A stretch of DNA of 13,832 nt from Streptosporangiaceae bacterium (GTDB lineage Bacteria; Actinomycetota; Actinomycetes; Streptosporangiales; Streptosporangiaceae), in the NCBI GenBank assembly GCA_030041195.1, contig JASHOI010000407.1, positions 1-13,832 of the forward strand, read 5' to 3'. Below the pieces are notes generated by a model. The model had not been told where the DNA came from and ran no database searches. It saw nothing but the letters and a program-made list of their open reading frames with translations. Positions 1 to 7,505 of this stretch are shown piece after piece. A program made the translations under genes and the position numbers. Position 1 is the first letter of the stretch, and each line of letters begins with the position of its first letter.

Positions 1-48
1 GCGCTCCATCTCATCGAGGATGCGCTGCTCGTCCATGGACAGGGCCAT
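1..48 (-). CDS. DUF3040 family protein, N-terminal fragment (runs off window)
   Basis: Only the first 16 codons are in the window, reading MALSMDEQRILDEMER on the minus strand. This is the characteristic opening of actinobacterial DUF3040 proteins, small membrane proteins of unknown function whose N-terminus reads roughly LSxxEQRxLxExE. The start is fixed by a GGAGG ribosome site five bases upstream of the ATG. It is the last visible gene of the minus-strand operon and its start overlaps the 3' end of the preceding 164-residue gene by 38 bases in another frame. The membrane segment expected after about residue 40 lies outside the window. The family call rests on a short motif and is therefore moderate. 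Confidence 0.6.
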   Translation of the reverse strand, partial: MALSMDEQRILDEMER

Positions 49-505
49 GGCCACCTCCGCACCACGTCCGCGCCACCGCTGCCGGGACAGCGGTAGGGAC
101 CCAGCCCCCCGGGTCGGTGACCACCACACGGTCCTCGTTCTCGGTCGTGATCTGCAGGGCAGCGCCGGCAACCGGGCGCCGGCGGATGTCGACAAGCCGC
201 ACGGCGACGATGACGAAGCCGTCCCGGCCGGGCAGCGCGCAGGCGGTCAGGCTGGCGCCCGAGGAGGTGGTTTCCACCCGCAGGTCGCCGGGCTCGAGCA
301 CCAGGACCACGCGGCCCGCCCGGGCCTGCGCGGCGAGGGCCAGGTCGAGCGCCAGGCCGGCGGCGGCGGGGTCGCCGGTGACGGCTTCGGTGAATCGGTC
401 AAGGAAACCGTCGGAGCCCGGATCTCGGGCAAGGAAGACGGCCGCTTCGGCGAGCAGCACCTGTGTCACTTCCGGCAATGCGCTCACCCCGCTACGCCCA
501 TTCAT
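11..505 (-). CDS. Small protein of unknown function, possible C-terminal beta domain (164 aa)
   Basis: The ATG at 505 is preceded six bases upstream by an excellent GGGAGGTGA ribosome site and overlaps the end of the zinc-ribbon gene by 14 bases, so translational coupling is likely. Residues 1-60 are predicted helical (motif FLDRFTEAV at about 34-42). Residues 65-130 look like beta strands (RVVLVLEPGDLRVET, FVIVAVRLVDIRRRPVAGA, VVVTDPGGW). The run P-V-A-G-A, then T-D-x-x-G-W, resembles carboxypeptidase-regulatory-like folds, but this is weak. The last 25 residues are rich in Gly, Ala, His and Arg, overlap the DUF3040 start and do not look like a folded end. They may be a natural tail or the result of a frameshift. 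There is no signal peptide or membrane segment. Function unknown. Confidence 0.7.
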   Translation of the reverse strand: MNGRSGVSALPEVTQVLLAEAAVFLARDPGSDGFLDRFTEAVTGDPAAAGLALDLALAAQARAGRVVLVLEPGDLRVETTSSGASLTACALPGRDGFVIVAVRLVDIRRRPVAGAALQITTENEDRVVVTDPGGWVPTAVPAAVARTWCGGGHGPVHGRAAHPR

Positions 506-2336
506 CCCGGCTCACCTCCCGGACCATCGCATCTTCTGCCGCCGCCGAGTTCAGCGCGCCCGCTCTCGTCGCCGCCGGGGGCGAACTCAGCGCGCCCGGC
601 GCCCGGTCTGGCGCCTCGGCGATCTGTCTGCACTCGAACAGCAGCTCAAGGCCGCGCAGCCCGGCGAGATCGCGGAACGCGTTCATGTCGGCCGATGACC
701 ATTCTTTGGCCAGCGCCCACACGTCCGCGGGTGTCCGGAGCGGCCGCTGCTCGCGCAGCGGCAACTCGCCGCACACATCGGCCAGGAACCGCAGGTCCGC
801 CTCGCCGAGAGCGCCGCCGCCGGCCGTGTCGTCGTCGCCGGGCCCGGCCGTGGCCTTCAGGTCGGCCCACGCGGATGCCAGCGGCAGCAGCACCCATCCG
901 TGGTGGATCCGCTCGTGCGCCCGGTCCGGGCCGGTGCCGCACTCGGGACAGTGCCCGGCCGAGCGCGAGTAGCGCCCGCATCGACGGCACATCCAGACCG
1001 GTCCCAGCGGCTCGGTGGAGCCGTACCCCGCGTTGCCCCCTTCCGGCGACTGCGAGGCGACCACGATCCCGAGCTTGGGCCGCAGCAACCGCCGGCCGTC
1101 GCGCTCGATGAACTCGCTGCGGTAGACCAGATGCTGCTGCGGGCAGCAGGCCGCCCGCTGCACCAGCGTCCGCCCGGCCGGCCCCGCGACCGAGACCAGC
1201 CGCACCTTGCTGCCGCAGCTGCGGCAGAACTCCGGCAGGATGCGGTCGTAACGCAGCACCGGGCCGCCGAAGCCGCGGTCGGCCGACAGCCACCGGCGGG
1301 CCAGCACGCTGCTGGCCACGTCGTTGGAACGCAGCTTCGGCCGCGCGGTAGGCAGCGCAGCGGCGGCACGACCCGCGTCGGCGCCGCCGAGCCAGCGGCG
1401 CTGCCAGCCCCACAGCGTGCTGGCGTACCGCGCGCCGTTACGGCTGCCGGGCTTGTGCTGGCCGGGCCGCCAGGCCGTCAGGTCATGGTCGTCCTGCCGG
1501 CACGGCCCCCGCCGGGCGAAGCCCAGCTCTTCGTCTTCGGCCGGCACCTTGCACCCGCAGCCGCGCCACAGCGCGCTCGCTTCGTCCGCGACCAGGCCCG
1601 CGAGGCTGGCCGTCCGGGCGGGCGTGTGCGGCCCGGGCAGGAACTCGATTCCCAGCCACCGCTCCACCGTGGACAGCGCCGAGCCGGCCGCGCTGACCCC
1701 CAGGTTGCAGAACAGGTGGAACGGGAACAGCCACTCCCGCGGCGGCACCCCGCTGGCCTGCGCCGCCCCGCCAACCACCGCCGCCGCAACCGCCTCGCCG
1801 AGGATCCGGTCCTGCAGCGTCACCCGGTGCCATCCCTGCCGCCGGTCGCCCGCCATCGCGGCGAACAACTCGTCCAGCTCCGCCGTCCGCCTGGCCAGTG
1901 CGTCCAGGGCGGCGGCCCACCCGGGCGAGCCGAACGCCGCGATCCTGCGGTGCACGTGCAGCAGCGCCGCGGCTTCCTCGGCCGGGTCCAGCCTCAGCGT
2001 GGACAGCGCCGAGATCGCGGTGATGGCCGTGACCCTCGGGCACTCCTGGCCACAGGCACCACCAACCGCCTGCGCCGCCACATCCACGATGCCGGCGGCC
2101 AGCAGGCGAACCGGGAACTCGTTCTGGTAGATCAAGGGCTCCACGTCGTCGTTGGCTGGTTCCTGGGCGAGAGGGTCGACTGAGTAAAGCCGCAGCCTCC
2201 GCCGCAGGCTCGGTGGGATGGACCCGGTGAGCGCGGTCAGCAGCGACGCCGGGTGCCCCGGGTCGCCTTCGGCGTCCGGCAACTGCCGGTCCGCCAGGGC
2301 CGCGGCCACCCTGTTCATGACCTCAGACCAGCGCAT
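492..2336 (-). CDS. Orphan protein with two Cys4 zinc-ribbon-like clusters (614 aa)
   Basis: I do not recognise the family. The start is taken as ATG at 2336, which shares one base with the TGA of the upstream solenoid gene (TGATG) and has GGAGG four bases upstream. A TTG one codon earlier is less well spaced. Residues 1-230 are mainly helical. A Cys-containing stretch lies at about 260-279 (GCGC, then C279). Two zinc-ribbon-like clusters follow: C371xxC374 with C397C398, and the clearer C450xxC453 with C463xxC466 (CRRCG, HCPECG). The last 35 residues are Ala/Pro-rich and probably disordered. There is no signal peptide or convincing membrane span, so it is probably cytoplasmic. Zinc ribbons of this kind bind protein or nucleic acid. 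In this operon a scaffold or adaptor role next to the alpha-solenoid protein is plausible but inferred. Confidence 0.75.
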   Translation of the reverse strand: MRWSEVMNRVAAALADRQLPDAEGDPGHPASLLTALTGSIPPSLRRRLRLYSVDPLAQEPANDDVEPLIYQNEFPVRLLAAGIVDVAAQAVGGACGQECPRVTAITAISALSTLRLDPAEEAAALLHVHRRIAAFGSPGWAAALDALARRTAELDELFAAMAGDRRQGWHRVTLQDRILGEAVAAAVVGGAAQASGVPPREWLFPFHLFCNLGVSAAGSALSTVERWLGIEFLPGPHTPARTASLAGLVADEASALWRGCGCKVPAEDEELGFARRGPCRQDDHDLTAWRPGQHKPGSRNGARYASTLWGWQRRWLGGADAGRAAAALPTARPKLRSNDVASSVLARRWLSADRGFGGPVLRYDRILPEFCRSCGSKVRLVSVAGPAGRTLVQRAACCPQQHLVYRSEFIERDGRRLLRPKLGIVVASQSPEGGNAGYGSTEPLGPVWMCRRCGRYSRSAGHCPECGTGPDRAHERIHHGWVLLPLASAWADLKATAGPGDDDTAGGGALGEADLRFLADVCGELPLREQRPLRTPADVWALAKEWSSADMNAFRDLAGLRGLELLFECRQIAEAPDRAPGALSSPPAATRAGALNSAAAEDAMVREVSRDEWA

Positions 2337-4450
2337 CAAGCCTCCAGCCGCGAAGCACCAGCCGCGTCCTTAGATGGCAGGTAGGGATAGCGAGGTCCGA
2401 GCTCGGCCAGCGCCGCCTCGGCCACGGCTGCCCAGCTTGCTCCGGTGGCGCCGCTGAGCCACCGCGCCGCGGCACCGGCCACCAGGCCGTCGAACGCGGC
2501 GACCTCAGCGATGGCGCTGGCCGCCGCCATCGCGCGGACGTTGGCCGCCAGCTCGGCGGCGAACGTCGCCGGCCAGTCAAGCTCGACCGCGACCTGCCAG
2601 CGGTCGGCCGGCGCCTCGGCCACCCAGGCGCTCAGCGCCAGGGCGGCCAGGTCGGGCAGCAGGCGGCCGCGCAGGAAGCGGACCAGGACCGCGGCGTCCA
2701 CCTCGCGCGCCTCGAGCAGCCGGGAAACACCGCGGGCGAGCAGCGGGTCCGGAACCTCCCGCCCGGCCAGCACCGCGAGGGCCGTCCACACCACAACCGA
2801 TTCCTCGTGGCTGAGCAGGCCGACCACCCGGGCCAGCACCTCCGGCGGCAGGTCCCGGCCCTGCAGCAGTTCCAGCGCGCTCACCACCACCGACGGGCTG
2901 CCGTGCCCGAGCAGCCCGCCGATCCGGTGCAGCACGTGCTCGGCGAGGTTGCGGCCGCGCAGCACGGAATGGGCCCCGCCGACGATCGAGGGGTCCCTGC
3001 GCTCCAGCGAGCCGATCACCCGGGAGATCACGCTCGCCGGCAGGTCCCTGCCCTCCAGCACCTGCAGCACGTGACCAACCACGGTGGCGTCCTCGTGCTC
3101 GAGCAGGCTGATGATCCGGGCCCTGACGTCGTCGGTCAGGTTCTTGTCCCGCAGCACGCCGAGCGCGTGCGCGACGACCGGCGGCCGGTCGTGTTCCAGC
3201 ACGTCCACCACCTGGGACAGGACGGGGCCGGGCAGATCCGTGCCCGCCAGCAGCGATCTGGCACCGAGGCCGACGGTCGAGTCCTCGTGCTCGAGCAGCC
3301 CGACAAGGCGGGCAAGCAGTTCATCAGGCAGATCACGGTTCTCCAGCAGGCCCAGCGCGCCGGCCACCACCTCGGGGCTCTCGTGCTCGAGCAGCTCGAC
3401 GATCTTGGACAGGATGTCCTCGTCGAGCTCACAGGTTTCCAGCACGCTCAGCGCGCTCCACACCACCAGCGGATCCCCGTGCTCGAGCAGGTCGACGATC
3501 CGGGACAGGATCTCGTCGTCGAGGTCGCGGCCCTCGAGCACGCTCAGCGCGCTCCACACCACGAGCGGGTCGGAGTCGGCCAGCAACGCGACGATCGGCG
3601 CCAGCAGGTGATCGGGAAGGTCGCGGTTCTCCAGCAGCGACGCGGCGCGCTCGGCCAGGGATCGGTCCGGGTTGGCCAGCAACGTGACGATGCGTTCCAG
3701 GAGGTCATCAGGGAGTTGACGGCCGTCGAGGACCAGGCGGGCGCTGGCAGCGACCGCGGGATCCCGGTGCCCGAGCAGGCCGACGATGCGATCGAGCAGG
3801 TCATCGGGCAGAACCCGGCCGTCGAGCACGAGGCGGGCGCTGGCCGCGATCGCGGTGTCGCCGTGGCCGAGCAGCTCGACGATGCGCGCGACCAGATCGC
3901 TCGGGAGGACCCGGCCCTCGAGCGCGCGAAGGGCGCTGGCGACGACCGCGGGATCCCCATGCCCGAGCAGGTCGACCACGCAGGACAGCACGGCCTGGGG
4001 CAGCTGGCGGGTGACCGCGCGGGCCCGGGCCGGGCCGCCCTGGCGCACCCCGCGGAACGCCTCGAGGCCGAACAGCGCGTCACCGGCGACCGCCGGGTCG
4101 GGGTCGGTGAGCAGCGCCAGGTACTCGGTGAGCACGTCGGTGTTGTCGAGGTGGTTGGCGAGAGCCGCGCAGGCCGGCCGGCGCATCGCCGGGTGGCGCA
4201 GCGCCATCGTCAGCACCGGCGAGCGGGGCCGCAGCCTGGCCATCGCGATCGCGAGCTCCGGGCGCCGGTCCGCGACCGCGGCCATCGCGATCGCGAGCTC
4301 GTCGTGCAGCACCCCGGCCAGGTCCTCGGGCCGGTCTTCGAGCACCGCGACCGCGCCGGCCACCCCGGCCAGCAGCGAGAGATCGGGCCGGGACGAGGCG
4401 TACCGGTACAGCCAGCGCACGTACCGGTCGGCGGCTTCGTTAACGGCCAT
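2336..4450 (-). CDS. HEAT/LRV-like alpha-solenoid protein with thirteen 32-residue repeats (704 aa)
   Basis: First gene of the minus-strand operon. The ATG at 4450 has an AAGGA ribosome site seven bases upstream. Residues 1-160 are helical and irregular, with poorly conserved repeat-like elements. Residues 161-576 are thirteen uninterrupted units of exactly 32 residues with the pattern LLxHxDPxVVxxALxxLxxRxLPDxLLxRIVx, so each unit holds two helices. Residues 577-704 form an Ala-rich helical cap. The periodicity resembles HEAT or leucine-rich-repeat-variant solenoids, which are protein-binding scaffolds. I know of no catalytic role for it. No signal peptide or membrane segment is seen, so it is probably cytoplasmic. 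Its stop overlaps the start of the zinc-ribbon gene by one base, so the two products are probably made in similar amounts and may interact. No convincing promoter is visible in the 132-bp divergent gap. Confidence 0.85.
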   Translation of the reverse strand: MAVNEAADRYVRWLYRYASSRPDLSLLAGVAGAVAVLEDRPEDLAGVLHDELAIAMAAVADRRPELAIAMARLRPRSPVLTMALRHPAMRRPACAALANHLDNTDVLTEYLALLTDPDPAVAGDALFGLEAFRGVRQGGPARARAVTRQLPQAVLSCVVDLLGHGDPAVVASALRALEGRVLPSDLVARIVELLGHGDTAIAASARLVLDGRVLPDDLLDRIVGLLGHRDPAVAASARLVLDGRQLPDDLLERIVTLLANPDRSLAERAASLLENRDLPDHLLAPIVALLADSDPLVVWSALSVLEGRDLDDEILSRIVDLLEHGDPLVVWSALSVLETCELDEDILSKIVELLEHESPEVVAGALGLLENRDLPDELLARLVGLLEHEDSTVGLGARSLLAGTDLPGPVLSQVVDVLEHDRPPVVAHALGVLRDKNLTDDVRARIISLLEHEDATVVGHVLQVLEGRDLPASVISRVIGSLERRDPSIVGGAHSVLRGRNLAEHVLHRIGGLLGHGSPSVVVSALELLQGRDLPPEVLARVVGLLSHEESVVVWTALAVLAGREVPDPLLARGVSRLLEAREVDAAVLVRFLRGRLLPDLAALALSAWVAEAPADRWQVAVELDWPATFAAELAANVRAMAAASAIAEVAAFDGLVAGAAARWLSGATGASWAAVAEAALAELGPRYPYLPSKDAAGASRLEA
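2723..3970 (-). repeat. Thirteen tandem 96-bp coding repeats of the alpha-solenoid
   Basis: Units of 32 codons run without a single indel. Most are diverged at DNA level, but neighbouring pairs are close. The 26 bases at 3441-3466 recur exactly at 3537-3562, a 96-bp offset (units 5 and 6), and units 2 and 3 share nearly the same LVLDGR segment around 3720 and 3817. This suggests growth by local unit duplication. Confidence 0.9.
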
Positions 4451-4582
4451 GGGTACATCCTTGCCAAGGCGCGGCTCGATGCCCAGACCGCACCCATAGC
4501 GAAGTTTCGGCGGGTATGTGCCGGGGGCGCTCTGCCGGGTCCGCGCCTACAGTTGGCGTACGGCCTCTCGATGCGGAGACTC

Positions 4583-5329
4583 ATGACGGAAACACCGGTA
4601 CGCGAGCACGTGACCTGGATGGTTGCCACGGCCGGCCGGGTCAAAGACGAGACCCCGTCGGTGCGCACCATCGAGCTGCGGGCGCCGGGCTGGCCGGGGC
4701 ATCGCGCCGGGCAGCACCTGGACGTGCGGCTCACCGCGGATGACGGTTACCAGGCCGAGCGGTCGTACTCGATCGCGTCGGCGCCCGGCGAGCCGCTGGC
4801 GATCACCGTCGAGCGGCTCGACGACGGCGAGGTGTCGCCGTACCTGACCGAGGAGCTGCGGCCGGGCGACGAGATGGAGGTGCGCGGCCCGATCGGCGGG
4901 TACTTCGTCTGGGACGCCAGCGACGCCGGCACGCCGCTGCTGCTGGTGGGCGGCGGATCCGGGATCGTCCCGCTGCGGTCGATCCTGCGGTACCGGGAGC
5001 GGATCGGCGCCACCACCCCGACCAGGCTGCTCTACTCGGCACGCTCGCTCGCCGACGTGATCTACCGGAACGAGCTGGACGGCTACCGCGACGGCGTGGA
5101 GGTGATCTACACGCTGACCCGGAACCAGCCTCCTGGCTGGACCGGCCACGCCGGCCGGGTCGACGCCGCGCTGCTCACCGACGTCGCCTGGCCGATGAGC
5201 GAGGATCCGCTCGCGTTCGTCTGCGGTCCCACCAGCTTCGTCGAGACCGTGGCGGCCGGCCTGGTCGGGCTCGGCTACCTGCCGGGCCGGGTCAAGACCG
5301 AGCGCTTCGGCGCGACCGGCAAGAGCTGA
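4583..5329 (+). CDS. Ferredoxin-reductase-type FAD/NAD(P)-binding oxidoreductase (248 aa)
   Basis: A flavoprotein of the ferredoxin-NADP reductase superfamily that moves electrons between NAD(P)H and a redox partner. Residues 10-110 form the FAD-binding barrel with the signature R60-SYS-63, followed by IAS. Residues 115-235 form the nucleotide-binding domain with GGGSGIVPL (123-131) and CGPTSF (214-219). It ends in KTERFG (238-243), with no plant-type [2Fe-2S] domain, so the partner must be a separate protein. Length is normal for the stand-alone form. The start is the ATG at 4583, with GGAG about four bases upstream; an ATG four codons earlier has no ribosome site. Relatives are often encoded beside a sulfite-oxidase-like molybdoprotein, which is absent here. 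It lies 16 bases upstream of the methyltransferase gene, so the two are probably cotranscribed. Confidence 0.88.
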   Translation: MTETPVREHVTWMVATAGRVKDETPSVRTIELRAPGWPGHRAGQHLDVRLTADDGYQAERSYSIASAPGEPLAITVERLDDGEVSPYLTEELRPGDEMEVRGPIGGYFVWDASDAGTPLLLVGGGSGIVPLRSILRYRERIGATTPTRLLYSARSLADVIYRNELDGYRDGVEVIYTLTRNQPPGWTGHAGRVDAALLTDVAWPMSEDPLAFVCGPTSFVETVAAGLVGLGYLPGRVKTERFGATGKS

Positions 5330-5345
5330 CAGCCGGGAGGGGCGC

Positions 5346-6395
5346 ATGGGCCGTTACGCGCTGCTGATCCTCCCGTCGGCGAACCGCGTGTACGCGGAGG
5401 GGTCGACCGCGCTGACCGTTGCCGAGCTAGAGGCGTTCGGCGGGTCCGTGCTCGGCGGCCGGATTGGCGGCGCGTCGGCGGCCGTGATCGGCGGCGTGCC
5501 CTACGTCACCTTCGCCGCCGACCGCATCGACGCCAGCGACGCGGCGCTGCTCGCCAACCTCTCGTCGGTGTACGCGCTGTTCCGGATCGAGGACCGGCGC
5601 AGCGGCGGCGAGGTGCTGCGGCCGGTCGAGTTGCGCCCGCTCGACCGGTTCGACGATGACCTGATCACGATCCAGAAGTACCAGGGGAAGACGAACGAGC
5701 AGTTCACCAAGCTGCTGCTGAACGTCACGCTGCTGGCGTCCGGCTTCGCGAGCCAGATGCTGGACCGGAAGTTCGCGGTGCTCGACCCGCTGTGCGGCCG
5801 CGGGACGACGCTCAACCAGGCCCTGACGTACGGGTTTGACGCGGCCGGCATCGACCTCGACGCTAAGGACTTCGACGCGTACGCGGCGTTCATCCAGACC
5901 TGGCTGAAGCGCAAGCGGGTCAAGCACCACGCGGAGCAGGCGCGGCTGCGGCTCGGCGGCCGGGTGGCCGGCCGGCGGCTGCGGATCACCCTCGCGGCTG
6001 ACAAGGACGACTACAAGGCCGGCGTCACCCAGCGCCTCGACGTGGTCAACGCCGACACGATCCGGGCCGCCGAGTTCTTCAAGCCGGAGACGTTCGACCT
6101 GGTCGTGGCCGACGCCCCGTACGGGGTCCAGCACGGCAGCCGGACCGCGGCCAGGGGCCTGGCGCGCAGCCCGGTGGACCTGCTGGCCGCCGCCGCACCC
6201 GGCTGGGCGAGCCTGCTGCGCAGCGGCGGCGCGTGCGGGATCGCGTGGAACACGCTGGTCGCCCGCCGCGACGAGGCGGCCAAGATCCTCGCGGACGCCG
6301 GACTGGATCCGGTGGACTCCGGGCCGTACCTGGGGTTCCGGCACCGGGTGGACCAGGCGATCGTGCGCGACATCCTGGTCGCCCGCAAGCCGTAG
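5346..6395 (+). CDS. TRM11-like SAM-dependent RNA/DNA methyltransferase (349 aa)
   Basis: The C-terminal half is a Rossmann-fold methyltransferase. Motif I is DPLCGRGTT (147-155), which binds S-adenosylmethionine, followed by GIDLDAKD at about 168-175. The catalytic motif IV is DAPYG (256-260), the counterpart of the (D/N)PPY motif of enzymes that methylate exocyclic amino groups. The segment KYQGKTNEQFTKLLLNV (111-127) before motif I is typical of the TRM11/Trm-G10 group, which makes N2-methylguanosine in tRNA. The first 100 residues replace the usual THUMP region and are not a clear THUMP. The ATG at 5346 has GGGAGG six to twelve bases upstream, inside the 16-base gap after the flavoprotein gene. 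The target, tRNA or other nucleic acid, is inferred from the family. Confidence 0.8.
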   Translation: MGRYALLILPSANRVYAEGSTALTVAELEAFGGSVLGGRIGGASAAVIGGVPYVTFAADRIDASDAALLANLSSVYALFRIEDRRSGGEVLRPVELRPLDRFDDDLITIQKYQGKTNEQFTKLLLNVTLLASGFASQMLDRKFAVLDPLCGRGTTLNQALTYGFDAAGIDLDAKDFDAYAAFIQTWLKRKRVKHHAEQARLRLGGRVAGRRLRITLAADKDDYKAGVTQRLDVVNADTIRAAEFFKPETFDLVVADAPYGVQHGSRTAARGLARSPVDLLAAAAPGWASLLRSGGACGIAWNTLVARRDEAAKILADAGLDPVDSGPYLGFRHRVDQAIVRDILVARKP

Positions 6396-6445
6396 CCAAC
6401 CGCCGGATGGGCCAGCGCAACCGGCCGACGGGACGAGTTTTCATG

Positions 6446-6490
6446 ATCTGGGTGGCAAACGCCGCCTATTTGGCTGCTATCCACCCAGAT
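6446..6490. terminator. Perfect 10-bp inverted repeat with 25-base loop, possible terminator or protein site
   Basis: The arm ATCTGGGTGG (6446-6455) is matched exactly by CCACCCAGAT (6481-6490). The loop holds a further CAAA/TTTG pairing (6456-6459 with 6469-6472). It lies 50 bases after the methyltransferase stop, is less GC-rich than its surroundings and has no T-run. It could help end transcription of the plus-strand pair or be a protein-binding dyad. Confidence 0.45.
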
Positions 6491-6514
6491 AATGGAAAGT
6501 GACGCGGACATGCG

Positions 6515-6552
6515 GCGGGGCCGGTCCCGGCTGGCGGCCGGGCCGGCCCCGC
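6515..6552. terminator. Probable bidirectional terminator hairpin between convergent genes
   Basis: A perfect 10-bp GC stem, GCGGGGCCGG (6515-6524) with CCGGCCCCGC (6543-6552), continues after one bulged T into CCCGG/CCGGG (6526-6530 with 6538-6542) and a 7-base loop. There is no T-tract, as is common in actinobacteria. Its place 14 bases beyond the peptidase stop and downstream of the methyltransferase fits termination in both directions. Confidence 0.7.
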
Positions 6553-6566
6553 GTGCGCTGACTACC

Positions 6567-7424
6567 TCAGCTACGTTCCCAGGTGACGCTGAACCCGTTG
6601 CCGCTGCTGTTCAGCGCTCCCGGCTGAGCCTCGACCGCGCCGGACGAGGTGACCATGGTGATCTCGTCGTCGGTGAACGAGGAGATCACGCCGGATGTCG
6701 AGCCCTCCGTCACCGTCGCGCCGGAGAAGCTGACCGTGCCGAAGTCGGTGAGCGGGTAGACGCCGGACGAACCGCTCGGCGCCTCGGCGATCCACTCGGC
6801 GCTGCTGTCCGCGGCGCCCGAGTAGGTCTGCGTGGTGCTGAAGCTGTCCGCGGGGTGGGTGGAGTCGGTGACCGCGAGCGTGTAGCTGTCACCACTACGG
6901 GTCACCGAAGCGGTGATCTGGTCGCCGGGATCGACGTTGGCGACGACCTGGACATCATTCTCCGGGTAGATCTCCCACCAGTCGTAGTAGTACACCGTGC
7001 CCTCGTAGGACTCGATGAGCGTGCCATCCTGCTCAACCGTGTCACTGCTGTAGCCGTCGATGCCGACCCAGAACGCGGCGAGCGACGTCGTCCTCCTGCC
7101 GCTGGAGACCCCCGTGGGCTCGGTCCAGCTGCCGGTCACCTTGGAGAAGCCGCTGCCGGTGTCGGCGTAACCCGACCAGTTGGTGCTCTCCACCTGGGTA
7201 AGGCCTCTGACCTTTGACGAGTGCCCGGCCACCCGCTGATCGGAACTGTGCCGGCCGATCGCGAGGTGCTCAATGGCGGTGCGGGCGATCGCGGCGGCTC
7301 TGGCGCTCGGCGCGGTGGCGGCGGTGCTGGCACCCGCCGCCGGGCCGAGGGCCAGGAGCATGCCGACGGCCGGCACGCACGCAGCTAAAGCGATGCCGAG
7401 GAGCCGATGAGGACGCAGATGCAT
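6567..7424 (-). CDS. Secreted glutamic peptidase, family G1 / Peptidase_A4 (285 aa)
   Basis: A bacterial relative of scytalidoglutamic peptidase, an acid-active endopeptidase that uses a Gln-Glu dyad. Residues 1-32 are a Sec signal peptide: Arg-rich start, hydrophobic core, then a likely cut after GPAAGA. A propeptide-like Ala-rich segment runs to about residue 75. The mature domain begins near TNWSGY (81-86) and has VTGSWTEPT (96-104), FWVGIDG (118-124), the catalytic Gln as Q132 in VEQDG, YDWWEIYPE (147-155) and the catalytic Glu as E214 in AEWIAEAP. Both dyad residues match the fungal enzyme's ILQTG and AEFIIE segments from memory. Length fits the family. It is transcribed alone, with its own candidate promoter and a hairpin at its end. 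It is probably exported for extracellular protein breakdown. Confidence 0.9.
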   Translation of the reverse strand: MHLRPHRLLGIALAACVPAVGMLLALGPAAGASTAATAPSARAAAIARTAIEHLAIGRHSSDQRVAGHSSKVRGLTQVESTNWSGYADTGSGFSKVTGSWTEPTGVSSGRRTTSLAAFWVGIDGYSSDTVEQDGTLIESYEGTVYYYDWWEIYPENDVQVVANVDPGDQITASVTRSGDSYTLAVTDSTHPADSFSTTQTYSGAADSSAEWIAEAPSGSSGVYPLTDFGTVSFSGATVTEGSTSGVISSFTDDEITMVTSSGAVEAQPGALNSSGNGFSVTWERS

Positions 7425-7476
7425 AGGGAGGTTGCCTTTCGTGTTGGCGCGGCCACGGGCAGCCGCCGTCTACCGG

Positions 7477-7505
7477 ATCGTAACTTTGCCAACCTTGATC
7501 ATCAA
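7477..7505 (-). promoter_or_regulatory. Candidate promoter of the G1 peptidase gene
   Basis: On the minus strand, TTGATG (7505-7500) and TACGAT (7482-7477) are separated by 17 bases, each matching four of six consensus positions. Transcription would start near 7470 and give a leader of about 45 bases. Confidence 0.4.

Noticed and set aside
20..2183. Several plus-strand open frames of 170-430 codons
   Set aside because: They lie antisense to the zinc-ribbon operon, have Arg/Ala/Gly-rich translations without domains and lack ribosome sites. They are typical shadows in high-GC DNA.
2723..3970. Regular 96-bp repeats considered as a CRISPR array or non-coding satellite
   Set aside because: The repeats are in frame, have no repeat/spacer structure and encode a consistent amphipathic pattern.
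2807..4582. Long plus-strand open frame continuous with the flavoprotein gene, which would give an 840-residue fusion
   Set aside because: It is antisense to the solenoid repeats and merely mirrors their 96-bp periodicity and GC bias. The flavoprotein family begins near 4583, where a ribosome site is present.
5427..6344. Minus-strand open frame of 305 codons opposite the methyltransferase
   Set aside because: The plus strand carries clear methyltransferase motifs and a ribosome site. The antisense frame has neither.
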